This document shows positions 16,091-23,479 of a stretch of DNA of 35,310 nt, piece by piece. The position numbers and the translations under genes are program-made. Position 1 is the stretch's first letter. Each line of letters begins with the position of its first letter. Source of the DNA: Pseudomonas sp. GM21 (lineage in GTDB: Bacteria; Pseudomonadota; Gammaproteobacteria; Pseudomonadales; Pseudomonadaceae); contig NZ_AKJS01000134.1 of assembly GCF_000282215.1 (NCBI RefSeq), positions 1-35,310 on the forward strand, read 5' to 3'. The notes beneath the pieces were generated by a model. It had not been told where the DNA came from. It was given only the letters and a program-made list of their open reading frames with translations, and did not search any database.

Positions 16091-17413
16091 ATGTTCGATC
16101 CAGTCAACGAGCCGTCATTTCGTCTGGATGTAGCGGGTCTGCCCGATCCCTTTGAGGTCTTGGCCTTTACCGGCAGTGAAGCGATCAGCGAACCCTTTGA
16201 ATTCAACGTGGATGTGCTGGTCATTGATCCGGCGCTGGACCTGGCAAGCTTGTTGTACCGGCCAGCCTTTTTGCATTTCGGGCCTGCGGCGCACGGTATT
16301 CACGGGCAGTTGCATGAACTCGTCCAGACTGGACATGGCACCCCCTGCAGACTTTGTCGTGTAAGCCTGAGGCCGAAACTGGCGTGCCTGGCCCTGCGGT
16401 TCAGCCAGCGAATGTTCAGTAACCGTTCGGTACCGGACATCCTTGCCCAGGTGCTCAAGGAGCATGGCATTGCGGGCAAGGACCGGCGATTCGAGTTGAC
16501 CTGCGATTACCCTCCTCGGGATTTCTGTGCGCAGTATCAGGAGTCGGATCTGCAATTTTTCCAGCGACTGTGTGCGCAAGAGGGACTTCATTATCACTTC
16601 GAGCATCGCAGGCGCGGTCACTGTCTGGTCATTGGTGACGGGCAGGGCCGCGATCCGAGTGGCGCAGAGTTGATCTTTGCGCCCGACACCGGACAACCCG
16701 GCGTGCATCAGTTCACGCTCCATGGCAGCCCGCAGGCTGCCGAAGGCCATACGAACCTTGCAACGCTGCGCAGTGGCCAGCGCGTGCCGATGACGGGTCA
16801 TCCGTGTGCCGACTGGAATCGTCTTTGGTTGCTGACCCATGTCGAGCATCAGGGTGGACAGCTGCCGGAGTTTTCGTATGGCAACCGGATCCGCGCGGTG
16901 GCCGCAGTGTTGCCTTATGTGACGATGAACCTGGCCATTGGCCCCAGGATGCACAGCCTGCAGCGGGCTTGGGTAGTCGAGGTCGATGAGCCTCAACCCG
17001 ACGCTTCCAGACCCGTTGCGGTGCAGTTTGACTGGCTATATCAGGGCGAAGGCGCGGTACCTGGCCATTGCTGGTTGTCCATGGCGTCAGAATTGCGCGA
17101 CGCGCTCGTCCTGCCGTTGAGTGAAGGTATTGAGGTGCTGGTGAGTTTTATCGACGGCGATCCGGATCAACCGCTGATCACCGGGTTTCTTTGCGGCACG
17201 TCCGAGGTTCAGGCGTCAGACTCGCCCGAGCTGCAAGCGGCTGCGGTGGCAGATGACAACGTGTCGATTGACGGATTGTTGCGCTTGTTACAGTCCAGCG
17301 AGCCCTTGGTGTTGCTGTGTCTGTTGCCTGGCGGGGGCAGCTTCACTCAATGCACACAAACCTTTTGCACTTGCCGGGCCGCGACGCAGCTTGGCCAGAG
17401 CGGTGCGGCATGA
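16091..17413 (+). CDS. vgrG: Short T6SS spike protein VgrG lacking a long C-terminal needle
   Basis: Trimeric spike protein that caps the Hcp tube. The gp27-like part spans about residues 1-320 (FRLDVAGLPDPFEVLAFTGS; then VPDILAQVLKEHGI; ESDLQFFQRLCAQEGLHYHF). The OB-fold region is at about 325-390 (PVAVQFDWLYQGEG; then EVLVSFIDGDPDQPLITGFL). Full-length VgrGs of 600-700 aa continue with a beta-helix needle; this one stops at 440 aa with a divergent tail (VSIDGLLRLLQSSEPLVLLC, later CTQTFCTC) rich in Cys. The tail looks like genuine coding sequence leading straight into an ATGA overlap with the next gene, so a natural short form is more likely than a frameshift. Some parts of the family glycine-rich repeat region are absent. 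The RBS is weak. Confidence 0.85.
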   Translation: MFDPVNEPSFRLDVAGLPDPFEVLAFTGSEAISEPFEFNVDVLVIDPALDLASLLYRPAFLHFGPAAHGIHGQLHELVQTGHGTPCRLCRVSLRPKLACLALRFSQRMFSNRSVPDILAQVLKEHGIAGKDRRFELTCDYPPRDFCAQYQESDLQFFQRLCAQEGLHYHFEHRRRGHCLVIGDGQGRDPSGAELIFAPDTGQPGVHQFTLHGSPQAAEGHTNLATLRSGQRVPMTGHPCADWNRLWLLTHVEHQGGQLPEFSYGNRIRAVAAVLPYVTMNLAIGPRMHSLQRAWVVEVDEPQPDASRPVAVQFDWLYQGEGAVPGHCWLSMASELRDALVLPLSEGIEVLVSFIDGDPDQPLITGFLCGTSEVQASDSPELQAAAVADDNVSIDGLLRLLQSSEPLVLLCLLPGGGSFTQCTQTFCTCRAATQLGQSGAA

Positions 17414-18207
17414 TTGCCGTACTGGCTCCCGAAGCAACCTCGCAATGGTTGTTGCTCGATGCACCGGGCGAGCCTCGGGCCGTTACAGCGATGCGGCAGC
17501 AATTTGCCCACATCCGACAGTTCTGTCTGTTTGACGACACCGAATGGCAGCCGTTGAGGGAGCACGGGCCGGTGTTGGTCGACCTCAGCGAATGCCCTGC
17601 ACTGGCCGATCGGTGCTACCGCGAACCCCACCTCTGGCGCGGATTGTGGCTGGTCAGTGAGGCATCGCCTGCGCAGTTGCTCGAACATCTGCGCCGCATG
17701 CTCACCGTCACCGTTGGCCTGCATCACCGCGCCTTGCTGAGTTACTACAACCCCCACACGGCCAGCTATTTTTTCGATGCGTGCGATGCCCGGGAGCTGA
17801 GTCGCTGGCTCGGTCCGATCAGCCAGTTACGCTGGTTCGGTGGAACCTGGGCTGACCGGGCAATTGGCTGTCAGGGCTGGCAGCGGTTGTTCAATCCCGG
17901 GCTCGCGGTCAATCCGCTTGGCATCGAGGAAGACCTCAGCGCACGTCAGCGCGACGCGTTGCAAACCTGCCTGCTGGAACAACACGCCTGGCGCTGGAGC
18001 CAGTCCACCGGGAGTGATTACATCCGCCTGTGGTCCCATCTGCTGGAGGGGCTGGCGCTGGGTTTCAGCGAACGGCCGGTCCTCGATGACTGGTTATGGC
18101 TACGTTTGCAGTACCCCGACGCAGTGCCTTTACAGCCGTTGCCGGGAATCACTCAACAGGAACGTCTCGATAGCCTGCGTGACCAGTGGCAGAACGAACA
18201 ACCCTGA
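17410..18207 (+). CDS. DUF4123 protein, T6SS effector adaptor without an adjacent effector
   Basis: A 265-aa soluble protein. The N-terminal ~130 residues match the DUF4123 pattern: WLLLDAPGEPRA near 15-26, the WQPLREHGPVLVDLS block near 52-66, LEHLRRMLTV near 95-104, and LLSYYNPHTASYFFDA near 112-127 in place of the usual FRFYDP segment. DUF4123 proteins (Tap/Tec) load specific effectors onto their cognate VgrG. The ATG at 17410 overlaps the vgrG stop as ATGA; an in-frame ATG at 17350 is possible but would overlap more. The usual next gene, the effector, is missing: only 24 bp separate the stop from the convergent MATE gene. Cargo must therefore be elsewhere, or was lost. Confidence 0.82.
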   Translation: MIAVLAPEATSQWLLLDAPGEPRAVTAMRQQFAHIRQFCLFDDTEWQPLREHGPVLVDLSECPALADRCYREPHLWRGLWLVSEASPAQLLEHLRRMLTVTVGLHHRALLSYYNPHTASYFFDACDARELSRWLGPISQLRWFGGTWADRAIGCQGWQRLFNPGLAVNPLGIEEDLSARQRDALQTCLLEQHAWRWSQSTGSDYIRLWSHLLEGLALGFSERPVLDDWLWLRLQYPDAVPLQPLPGITQQERLDSLRDQWQNEQP

Positions 18208-18231
18208 ACGCGTTGACACCCTGGCCTCCCA

Positions 18232-19572
18232 TTATCCAGCGAACCAGCCGTCGCTCTTGCGCAAGTACCAGGCAAACGCACCGAGGGTCAGGCTGCGCAA
18301 CACCATGAACAGCAAAAACGTGATCCACAGTCCATGGTTGCCCTGGCCTTGCAGAGCCCAGGCGAAGGGCAGCAGCAGAATCAAGGTCAGCAGCATGCCG
18401 TTGCGCATTTCCCGGGCGCGAGTGGCACCGATGAACAGCCCGTCGAGCAGGTAACTCCACACGGCAATCAGCGGCAACATAGCGAGGTAGGGCAGGTAGA
18501 TGAACGCGGTATCGCGCACGCTCTGGATGTCAGTCTGCATCTCGATAAACAGGTGCCCGGCGAACGCAAACAGCACGGCAAAACCCAGGCTTGCCAGCAA
18601 TGACCAGCCGCAGGCCACCACCAGTGAACGGCGCAACGCCACTCGATCACGCGCGCCGATGGCGTGCCCGCACAAGGCTTCCACGGCATGCGCCAAACCG
18701 TCCAGTGCGTGCGCCGTCAGCAGCAGGCCGTTAAGCAGAAGCGCGTTAGCGGCAACGGTGGCATCACCGAGTCGCGCGCCCTGCACGGTGATCAGGAAAA
18801 ACACCGATTGCAGGGCCAGGCTGCGGATGAAAATGTCGCGATTGACCGCCAGCAATGGCCGCCAGCTCTGCCACAGTGCCAACGCGGCCCAGACGATATG
18901 CCCTGGGTAGGCAAGCAAGGCTTTGCGCGTCAGCAGCAGGCCAATCAGCGCACCGGTCCATTCGGCAATCACCGACGCCCGGGCCGCACCGACCACGCCC
19001 CAATCCAGCCCGAGGACGAACCACAGGTTCAGCGCGATGTTCACCAGGTTGGTGCTCAGCAGAATCGCCAGTGGTGCCCGAGCGTTCTGGGTGCCGAGGA
19101 ACCAGCCGACCAGAGCATAACTGGCCAGGGCCGCCGGTAGACCGAACAACCGCGTGTGAAAAAACTCGCGGGTCAGTTGATCCAGTTCGGGCGACGGTTG
19201 CATGAAGTGCAGCGCGACGCCGCTCAACGGAACGCCGACCGCGCCAAGGACAATCGCCAGGCCCATGGCCAACAACAAACCTTGCAGCAAGATCTGCCGC
19301 AACGCCGCGCCATCCCCGCGTCCGGCGGCCTGTGCCGCGAAGCCGGTGGTGCCCATGCGCAAAAATCCCATGGCCCAGGCCAGGAGCGTATACAAGCTGG
19401 CACCGACCGCGACGGCACCCAATTGATGGGCGTGGGGCAGGTGGCCGATGACTGTGCTGTCGACCAACGCCACCAGCGGTACGGAAATGTTCGACAGAAT
19501 CATCGGCGCAGCCAGCGCCCAGACCCGACGATGGGTCGGGCGGTCACGCCAGTCGGCAATCAGGTTGGACAT
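18232..19572 (-). CDS. MATE family efflux transporter, DinF-like
   Basis: Inner-membrane cation-coupled drug or metabolite exporter of 446 aa with about 12 membrane segments in two homologous halves. The N terminus (RVWALAAPMILSNISVPLVA) and the LVDSTVIGHLPHAHQLGAVAVG segment are typical MATE motifs of the DinF-like branch. The stop lies 24 bp from the convergent DUF4123 gene. The ATG at 19572 has AGGAG in the upstream stretch (GCCAAGGAGCCTGC). Substrate cannot be read from sequence. Confidence 0.9.
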   Translation of the reverse strand: MSNLIADWRDRPTHRRVWALAAPMILSNISVPLVALVDSTVIGHLPHAHQLGAVAVGASLYTLLAWAMGFLRMGTTGFAAQAAGRGDGAALRQILLQGLLLAMGLAIVLGAVGVPLSGVALHFMQPSPELDQLTREFFHTRLFGLPAALASYALVGWFLGTQNARAPLAILLSTNLVNIALNLWFVLGLDWGVVGAARASVIAEWTGALIGLLLTRKALLAYPGHIVWAALALWQSWRPLLAVNRDIFIRSLALQSVFFLITVQGARLGDATVAANALLLNGLLLTAHALDGLAHAVEALCGHAIGARDRVALRRSLVVACGWSLLASLGFAVLFAFAGHLFIEMQTDIQSVRDTAFIYLPYLAMLPLIAVWSYLLDGLFIGATRAREMRNGMLLTLILLLPFAWALQGQGNHGLWITFLLFMVLRSLTLGAFAWYLRKSDGWFAG

Positions 19573-19616
19573 GCAGGCTCCTTGGCGAAGCCGGCATTGT
19601 AGCGACAGTTGGTGGT

Positions 19617-19645
19617 GATCGTTCCCATGCAGAGTGGGAACGATC
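19617..19645. repeat. Short GATCGTTCCCA inverted repeat
   Basis: GATCGTTCCCA (19617-19627) and TGGGAACGATC (19635-19645) form a perfect 11-bp stem with a 7-base loop. It shares its arms with the long repeat at 4441-4549 and is probably a minimal member of the same family. It lies between the MATE gene and a small membrane protein gene. Confidence 0.7.
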
Positions 19646-19668
19646 AGGTACAGGGGGGAAGGGTGGTG

Positions 19669-19962
19669 TCAGTGAATGATCCAGCTCAGCAACCACAGCC
19701 CCAGCACCAGCCAGATGATCCCCATGATGATCGACGCATTCATGAAGGCCCGAATGGCCGACCACAACAGCATCAATCCCAGAATCAGCGCGATGATACT
19801 GATGATTGAAGCGTCCATCCCCAGCGTTCGGGACAGTCCTTCGACAAAGTTGCTGCCGGCATGGCTCAGCAGATTGAACAAGCCACTCAGGGCGTCAACG
19901 ATAAAGCGGATGACCGAACCGAGCGCCTGGCCGAGCCATTCGAAAAAACCTTCTACCTGCAT
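19669..19962 (-). CDS. Small conserved membrane protein, function unknown
   Basis: A 97-aa protein. Residues 3-45 are likely amphipathic helix. Two membrane segments follow at about 53-70 (IISIIALILGLMLLWSAI) and 77-95 (SIIMGIIWLVLGLWLLSWI). I chose the ATG at 19962 (MQVEGFFEWLG) with an AGGA about 10 bases upstream. The reading frame stays open upstream to 20160, but that part overlaps the REPIN at 20051-20141 and is not protein-like. Similar short membrane proteins are common in pseudomonads; no function is known to me. It is divergent from the mazG-like gene. Confidence 0.7.
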   Translation of the reverse strand: MQVEGFFEWLGQALGSVIRFIVDALSGLFNLLSHAGSNFVEGLSRTLGMDASIISIIALILGLMLLWSAIRAFMNASIIMGIIWLVLGLWLLSWIIH

Positions 19963-20050
19963 ATGGTTAACGTCCTGATGAAAGTGGTTGAGCCTTGGGC
20001 CAATGATCGCAGTGGCGAGTTCCCCACAAGCATAGAGGGTTGCATTGAAC

Positions 20051-20141
20051 CTGTGGGAGCGAGCCTGCTCGCGATAGCGGTGTGTCAGATAAATATATGT
20101 TGAATGTGCCGCCACTATCGCGAGCAGGCTCGCTCCCACAG
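20051..20141. repeat. REPIN (two inverted REP sequences)
   Basis: CTGTGGGAGCGAGCCTGCTC at the left and its complement at the right end enclose a ~35-bp spacer, giving a 91-bp imperfect palindrome. This is the common fluorescent-pseudomonad REPIN layout. It lies in the intergenic gap between the small membrane protein and the mazG-like gene. Confidence 0.9.
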
Positions 20142-20203
20142 TAAAAAGCGCCCTTGCCATCCCCGGCCATCCCCCCGAAGCTATACGCCTTCAGGAGAGC
20201 CCG

Positions 20204-20506
20204 ATGAACCTTGTTGAACTGACCGAACGCCTGCACGCCATCCGAGATCGCAATGACTGGCGGCAATTTCACAGCCCGAAAAACCTGGCCATGGCGGCCA
20301 GCGTGGAAATGTCCGAATTGGTGGAGATCTTCCAGTGGCTGACCGAAGACCAGTCGCGTCAGCTGCCGGCCGACAAGCTTGCCCACGCCGGGCAGGAAGT
20401 GGGCGATATCGTGCTCTATTTATTGCTGCTGTGCAGCGAGTTGGGGTTGGACATGAATGAAGTCGTGCGCAGCAAACTCGCAGACAGCGAAAAGAGGTTC
20501 AGCTGA
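20204..20506 (+). CDS. MazG-like nucleotide pyrophosphohydrolase
   Basis: A 100-aa all-alpha NTP-PPase of the MazG-like/RS21-C6 superfamily, expected to hydrolyse (d)NTPs to NMP and pyrophosphate as house-cleaning. Metal-binding motifs are visible as SVEMSELVEIFQW (ExxE type) near 33-45 and EVGDIVLYLLLL (ExxD type) near 65-76. RBS AGGAGA (20192-20197) is well placed. The stop overlaps the next ATG by one base (TGATG), so cmoM is translationally coupled. Confidence 0.85.
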   Translation: MNLVELTERLHAIRDRNDWRQFHSPKNLAMAASVEMSELVEIFQWLTEDQSRQLPADKLAHAGQEVGDIVLYLLLLCSELGLDMNEVVRSKLADSEKRFS

Positions 20507-21255
20507 TGAGCGATCGTCATTTCGATCAACTGGCGACACGTTTCGCCGAAAAAATCTACGGCGGGGCCAAAGGTGCAATCCGGCTGGCGGTGCTTCAGGC
20601 CGACCTGGCTGAAACGCTGCCGGACCGGCCGCTGCGCGTCCTCGACATCGGTGCCGGTCTGGGGCACATGTCGTTGTGGCTGGCTCAACGCGGGCATGAC
20701 GTCACGCTGGCCGAGCCCGCCGAGCCGATGCTCGAAGGCGCCCGCCAACGCTTCGCCGAAGCCGGGCAGAACGCGACATTCATTCAGGCGCCGTGGCAGG
20801 AGCTGCTCGGTCAGCTCACCGAACCCTATGACGTGGTGCTGTGCCATGCCGTGTTGGAGTGGCTGGCCGAGCCGCATGCGATTTTGCCGGTTTTGCATCA
20901 ACTGACGAAGAAAGACGGCTGGTTATCCCTGGCCTTCTACAACCGCGATGCGCTGATTTACCGCAACTTGCTCAAGGGTCACTTCCGCAAGATGCGCAAG
21001 AACGACATGGCCGGCGAGAAGCAGAGCCTGACCCCGCAACAGCCACTGGACCCGCGCGAGTTGGCGGCGCAACTTGAAGGTCTGTGGCAGGTCGAAACCC
21101 AAAGTGGTGTGCGGGTTTTTCACGATTATATGCCGGTGGAGTTCCAGGCCCGCGCCGAGCTGGTGGACTTGCTCGAAATGGAGTTGGCCCACCGTCGGCA
21201 CCCGAGCTTTGCCGGGCTTGGGCGCTATCTGCACTGGATCTGTCGGCCGATCTGA
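20506..21255 (+). CDS. cmoM: tRNA 5-carboxymethoxyuridine methyltransferase CmoM
   Basis: SAM-dependent class I methyltransferase of 249 aa that methylates cmo5U34 of certain tRNAs to mcmo5U. The N terminus MSDRHFDQLATRFAEKIYGG closely follows E. coli CmoM. SAM motif I is VLDIGAGLGHM (45-55), followed by VLCHAVLEWLAEPHAILPVL and the C-terminal GVRVFHDYMP and GLGRYLHWI blocks. These agree with E. coli CmoM as I remember it. The gene overlaps the MazG-like gene by one base. A lipoprotein gene follows after 12 bp, possibly in the same transcript. Confidence 0.87.
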   Translation: MSDRHFDQLATRFAEKIYGGAKGAIRLAVLQADLAETLPDRPLRVLDIGAGLGHMSLWLAQRGHDVTLAEPAEPMLEGARQRFAEAGQNATFIQAPWQELLGQLTEPYDVVLCHAVLEWLAEPHAILPVLHQLTKKDGWLSLAFYNRDALIYRNLLKGHFRKMRKNDMAGEKQSLTPQQPLDPRELAAQLEGLWQVETQSGVRVFHDYMPVEFQARAELVDLLEMELAHRRHPSFAGLGRYLHWICRPI

Positions 21256-21267
21256 GCGGAATACGAA

Positions 21268-21891
21268 ATGAAAAGTCGTTCAGGGTTGCTGGTGATCTGC
21301 CTGGGGCTGGCGGCCTGTGAGGGCAGCAACCCTTATGTGGCATCGTCCAACCCGATACCGCCGGCGCCCCCCGGCGCCGCCACCACCTTCGACCGCAGCG
21401 CCTACCCGGCGCCACCGCGTGACTTCGGGCTCTATCGCAGCTGGACGTGGCTTGACGGTCATCTGCCACCGGGCACCACCTGGGCAGACTCGGCACAGGT
21501 GGCTGAATTGGTCAGTAATGCGCTCGATCAGCGCGGCTTGCGACCGCAGCACGATGATCGTCCGGCAGACCTGTTTGTCAGCGCCAACCTGTACCTCGAA
21601 ACCCGCATGCGTCAGGTGCAGGACGACTACGGTTATTACGGCGCCGGCTATGGCGGTTATGGCGGTTACAACCACTACGGCAGCGGTTACGGCCTGTACG
21701 GCAGCGTGCCGATTCTGCACACCTATCAGGAACAAGTCGTGGTGGTGCAGGTGGACATGTACGATGCCGGCACCGGTCAGTCAGTGTGGAGCGGCAGCGC
21801 TGAAACCATCAATCGCGGCAGCCAGAGCGAGCAAGCCGATGCCCTGCGAGAGGCTGTAGAAAAGGCCATGTCGGCGTATCCTCCCAGTTAG
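21268..21891 (+). CDS. DUF4136 lipoprotein, Gly/Tyr-rich (first of tandem pair)
   Basis: A 207-aa predicted lipoprotein with a signal peptide and lipobox LAAC, the lipidated Cys being residue 17. The DUF4136 domain includes the segments FGLYRSWTWLDG (53-64), VSNALDQRGLRP (82-93) and VVVVQVDMYDAGTGQSVWSG. Residues 121-145 are an unusual Gly/Tyr-rich stretch (GYYGAGYGGYGGYNHYG within it). Function of DUF4136 is unknown; it is a periplasmic or outer-membrane protein. A paralog follows 44 bp downstream. Residue 18 is Glu, not Asp, so Lol-mediated outer-membrane sorting is likely. Confidence 0.85.
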   Translation: MKSRSGLLVICLGLAACEGSNPYVASSNPIPPAPPGAATTFDRSAYPAPPRDFGLYRSWTWLDGHLPPGTTWADSAQVAELVSNALDQRGLRPQHDDRPADLFVSANLYLETRMRQVQDDYGYYGAGYGGYGGYNHYGSGYGLYGSVPILHTYQEQVVVVQVDMYDAGTGQSVWSGSAETINRGSQSEQADALREAVEKAMSAYPPS

Positions 21892-21935
21892 CCTCTGTAG
21901 ATAAGAAGCATTGCGCATGTCACTGGAGAAACATC

Positions 21936-22502
21936 ATGTTCCGCCGTTTCGCTGTACTGGCTGTGGCCGCGCTGCTCAGTGCCTGCGCCGCCAACCAGGT
22001 CAATCACGACTACGACGCCAGCCGCAATTTTGCCGCCTACCGCAGCTGGAGCTGGAAAGAACCCGCCCTGCAATATCGCCCCGATGATCCACGGATCAAG
22101 AGTGACCTGACTGAGCAACGCATCCGCCAATCCGTAGCCGATCAACTGGATCAGCGAGGCTTGCGTCCGGCGTCCGCCGGCACCAAGGGTGACTTGAACG
22201 TCCAAACTTATCTGATCGTCGAAGAGCGTCAGCAACAAGTCACCACCAACTATGGCGGCGGTTATGGCAACCCCTGGTACGGTTACTGGGGCGCGCCGAT
22301 GTACAACGAAACCCGCAACGTCAGCTACAAAGTGGCGACCATCCAGATTGACCTGCTCGATGGCAAGGACGGCAAACTGGTGTGGCGCGGCAGCGACGAA
22401 CAACTGCTCAGCGGCTCGCCGAACCCGACGGATCGTAGCAATGCAATACATGAGACCGTCGTACGGATCCTGGCCAACTACCCACCTACATTGGCCCACT
22501 GA
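21936..22502 (+). CDS. DUF4136 lipoprotein (second of tandem pair)
   Basis: A 188-aa predicted lipoprotein with lipobox LSAC, Cys17 lipidated. It aligns with the upstream gene over the same blocks: FAAYRSWSWKEP, VADQLDQRGLRP and IQIDLLDGKDGKLVWRGS. It has a shorter aromatic/Gly insert (NYGGGYGNPWYGYWGAP). The common architecture and adjacency show a tandem duplication with later divergence. TGGAGA lies about 8 bases ahead of the ATG. Confidence 0.87.
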   Translation: MFRRFAVLAVAALLSACAANQVNHDYDASRNFAAYRSWSWKEPALQYRPDDPRIKSDLTEQRIRQSVADQLDQRGLRPASAGTKGDLNVQTYLIVEERQQQVTTNYGGGYGNPWYGYWGAPMYNETRNVSYKVATIQIDLLDGKDGKLVWRGSDEQLLSGSPNPTDRSNAIHETVVRILANYPPTLAH

Positions 22503-22551
22503 CCCCACATTGGCTCGCTCTCACATTGGATTTGCACATCAACACAAATCC

Positions 22552-22596
22552 CCTGTGGGAGTGACGGTGCGACGATTCGACCTGCTCGCGATAGCC
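22552..22596 (+). repeat. Degenerate single REP sequence
   Basis: CTGTGGGAG followed by a diverged stretch and then CTGCTCGCGATAGC resembles one half of the REPIN at 20051-20141, with the middle altered. No matching second half is seen. It lies between the second DUF4136 gene and the convergent MaoC-like gene. Confidence 0.5.
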
Positions 22597-22607
22597 ATCT
22601 CAAACGC

Positions 22608-23477
22608 TCAAAGGATTTCTCTGTCAGCCACCGGCCGCCAATCCCCGACCATGTGCTCAAGCTCCCCAACGCCCACCAACCGAAAGTCCCCACTGGACCC
22701 CGCCGCGCTCGCCAGCAATGTCACTTCACTGGGCAACCGCACTGGTTTGCGAAACTGCACGGCAATCTCGATGTTTGCCGTAGGCAGGTGATCGGCAAGC
22801 GCCGCCAGCGTGCGCGCCTTGTTCCACAATCCATGGGCGATGGCGGTTGGGAAACTGAAGAGTCTGGCGCTCACGGCACTCAGGTGGATCGGGTTGTAAT
22901 CGCCGGACACTTTGGCGTACCGGCGGCCAATATCGGCGGGGGCTTTCCAGCGGCTCACTTCCATCATCTCCAGTGTGGTTGCCAACACCTCTTCGACCGG
23001 CTCGCCGTCCAGATTGACGCCCCGGCACAGCATCTGGCTTTGCGCCTCCCAGAGCGTTCCCAATTGGTCGTTCAGCGTGGTCACCAGATCAAATGTCGCG
23101 CCCTTGGCGTGCGGTTGCAGATTTTGCACCTGCACGCCGACGCGTACCCGATGCACGCCGCCCATGGGCCGCAAGACGCGAATGCGGTTGCTCAGGTGAA
23201 TCAACCCCAGCAAGGGAAACGGAAAATCCTTGGCAGTGAGCAATTGCATCTGCAAGGCAAACGCGAGGATGTGCGGATAGGTTGGCGGCAACAATCCGTT
23301 GTCGGCAAACCCGCAGACGTTGCGATACGCCGCCAGACGCTTTGGATCGACATCGACCCAGCAGTGCAAACCCGTATCGGGCAACGTGGTGCCGGTGATT
23401 TTGCGCCGTGTCGCCGCTCGCGCGTACAACGCCGGCAGGCTCGGTTCGCGGTCGAGTGTGTGCCAATCAGTGATCAT
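22608..23477 (-). CDS. MaoC-like hydratase (double hotdog)
   Basis: Predicted (R)-specific enoyl-CoA hydratase-type protein of 289 aa. The C-terminal hotdog carries the hydratase motif at residues 193-198, Asp193-x4-His198 (SGDYNPIHLS), followed by FPTAIAHGLW. The N-terminal half is a diverged hotdog. It hydrates enoyl thioesters to (R)-3-hydroxyacyl thioesters. A GTG at 23480 overlaps the upstream reductase stop and could also be the start, adding one Met; the ATG at 23477 is preferred. Tight coupling with the reductase gene and the divergent thiolase suggests a shared fatty acyl modification pathway, in which this would be the dehydration or hydration step. Confidence 0.87.
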   Translation of the reverse strand: MITDWHTLDREPSLPALYARAATRRKITGTTLPDTGLHCWVDVDPKRLAAYRNVCGFADNGLLPPTYPHILAFALQMQLLTAKDFPFPLLGLIHLSNRIRVLRPMGGVHRVRVGVQVQNLQPHAKGATFDLVTTLNDQLGTLWEAQSQMLCRGVNLDGEPVEEVLATTLEMMEVSRWKAPADIGRRYAKVSGDYNPIHLSAVSARLFSFPTAIAHGLWNKARTLAALADHLPTANIEIAVQFRKPVRLPSEVTLLASAAGSSGDFRLVGVGELEHMVGDWRPVADREIL

Positions 23478-23479
23478 CA

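Noticed and set aside
19963..20160. N-terminal extension of the small membrane protein
   Set aside because: The in-frame extension crosses the REPIN and lacks a credible start. The ATG at 19962 has a ribosome site and a natural protein start.
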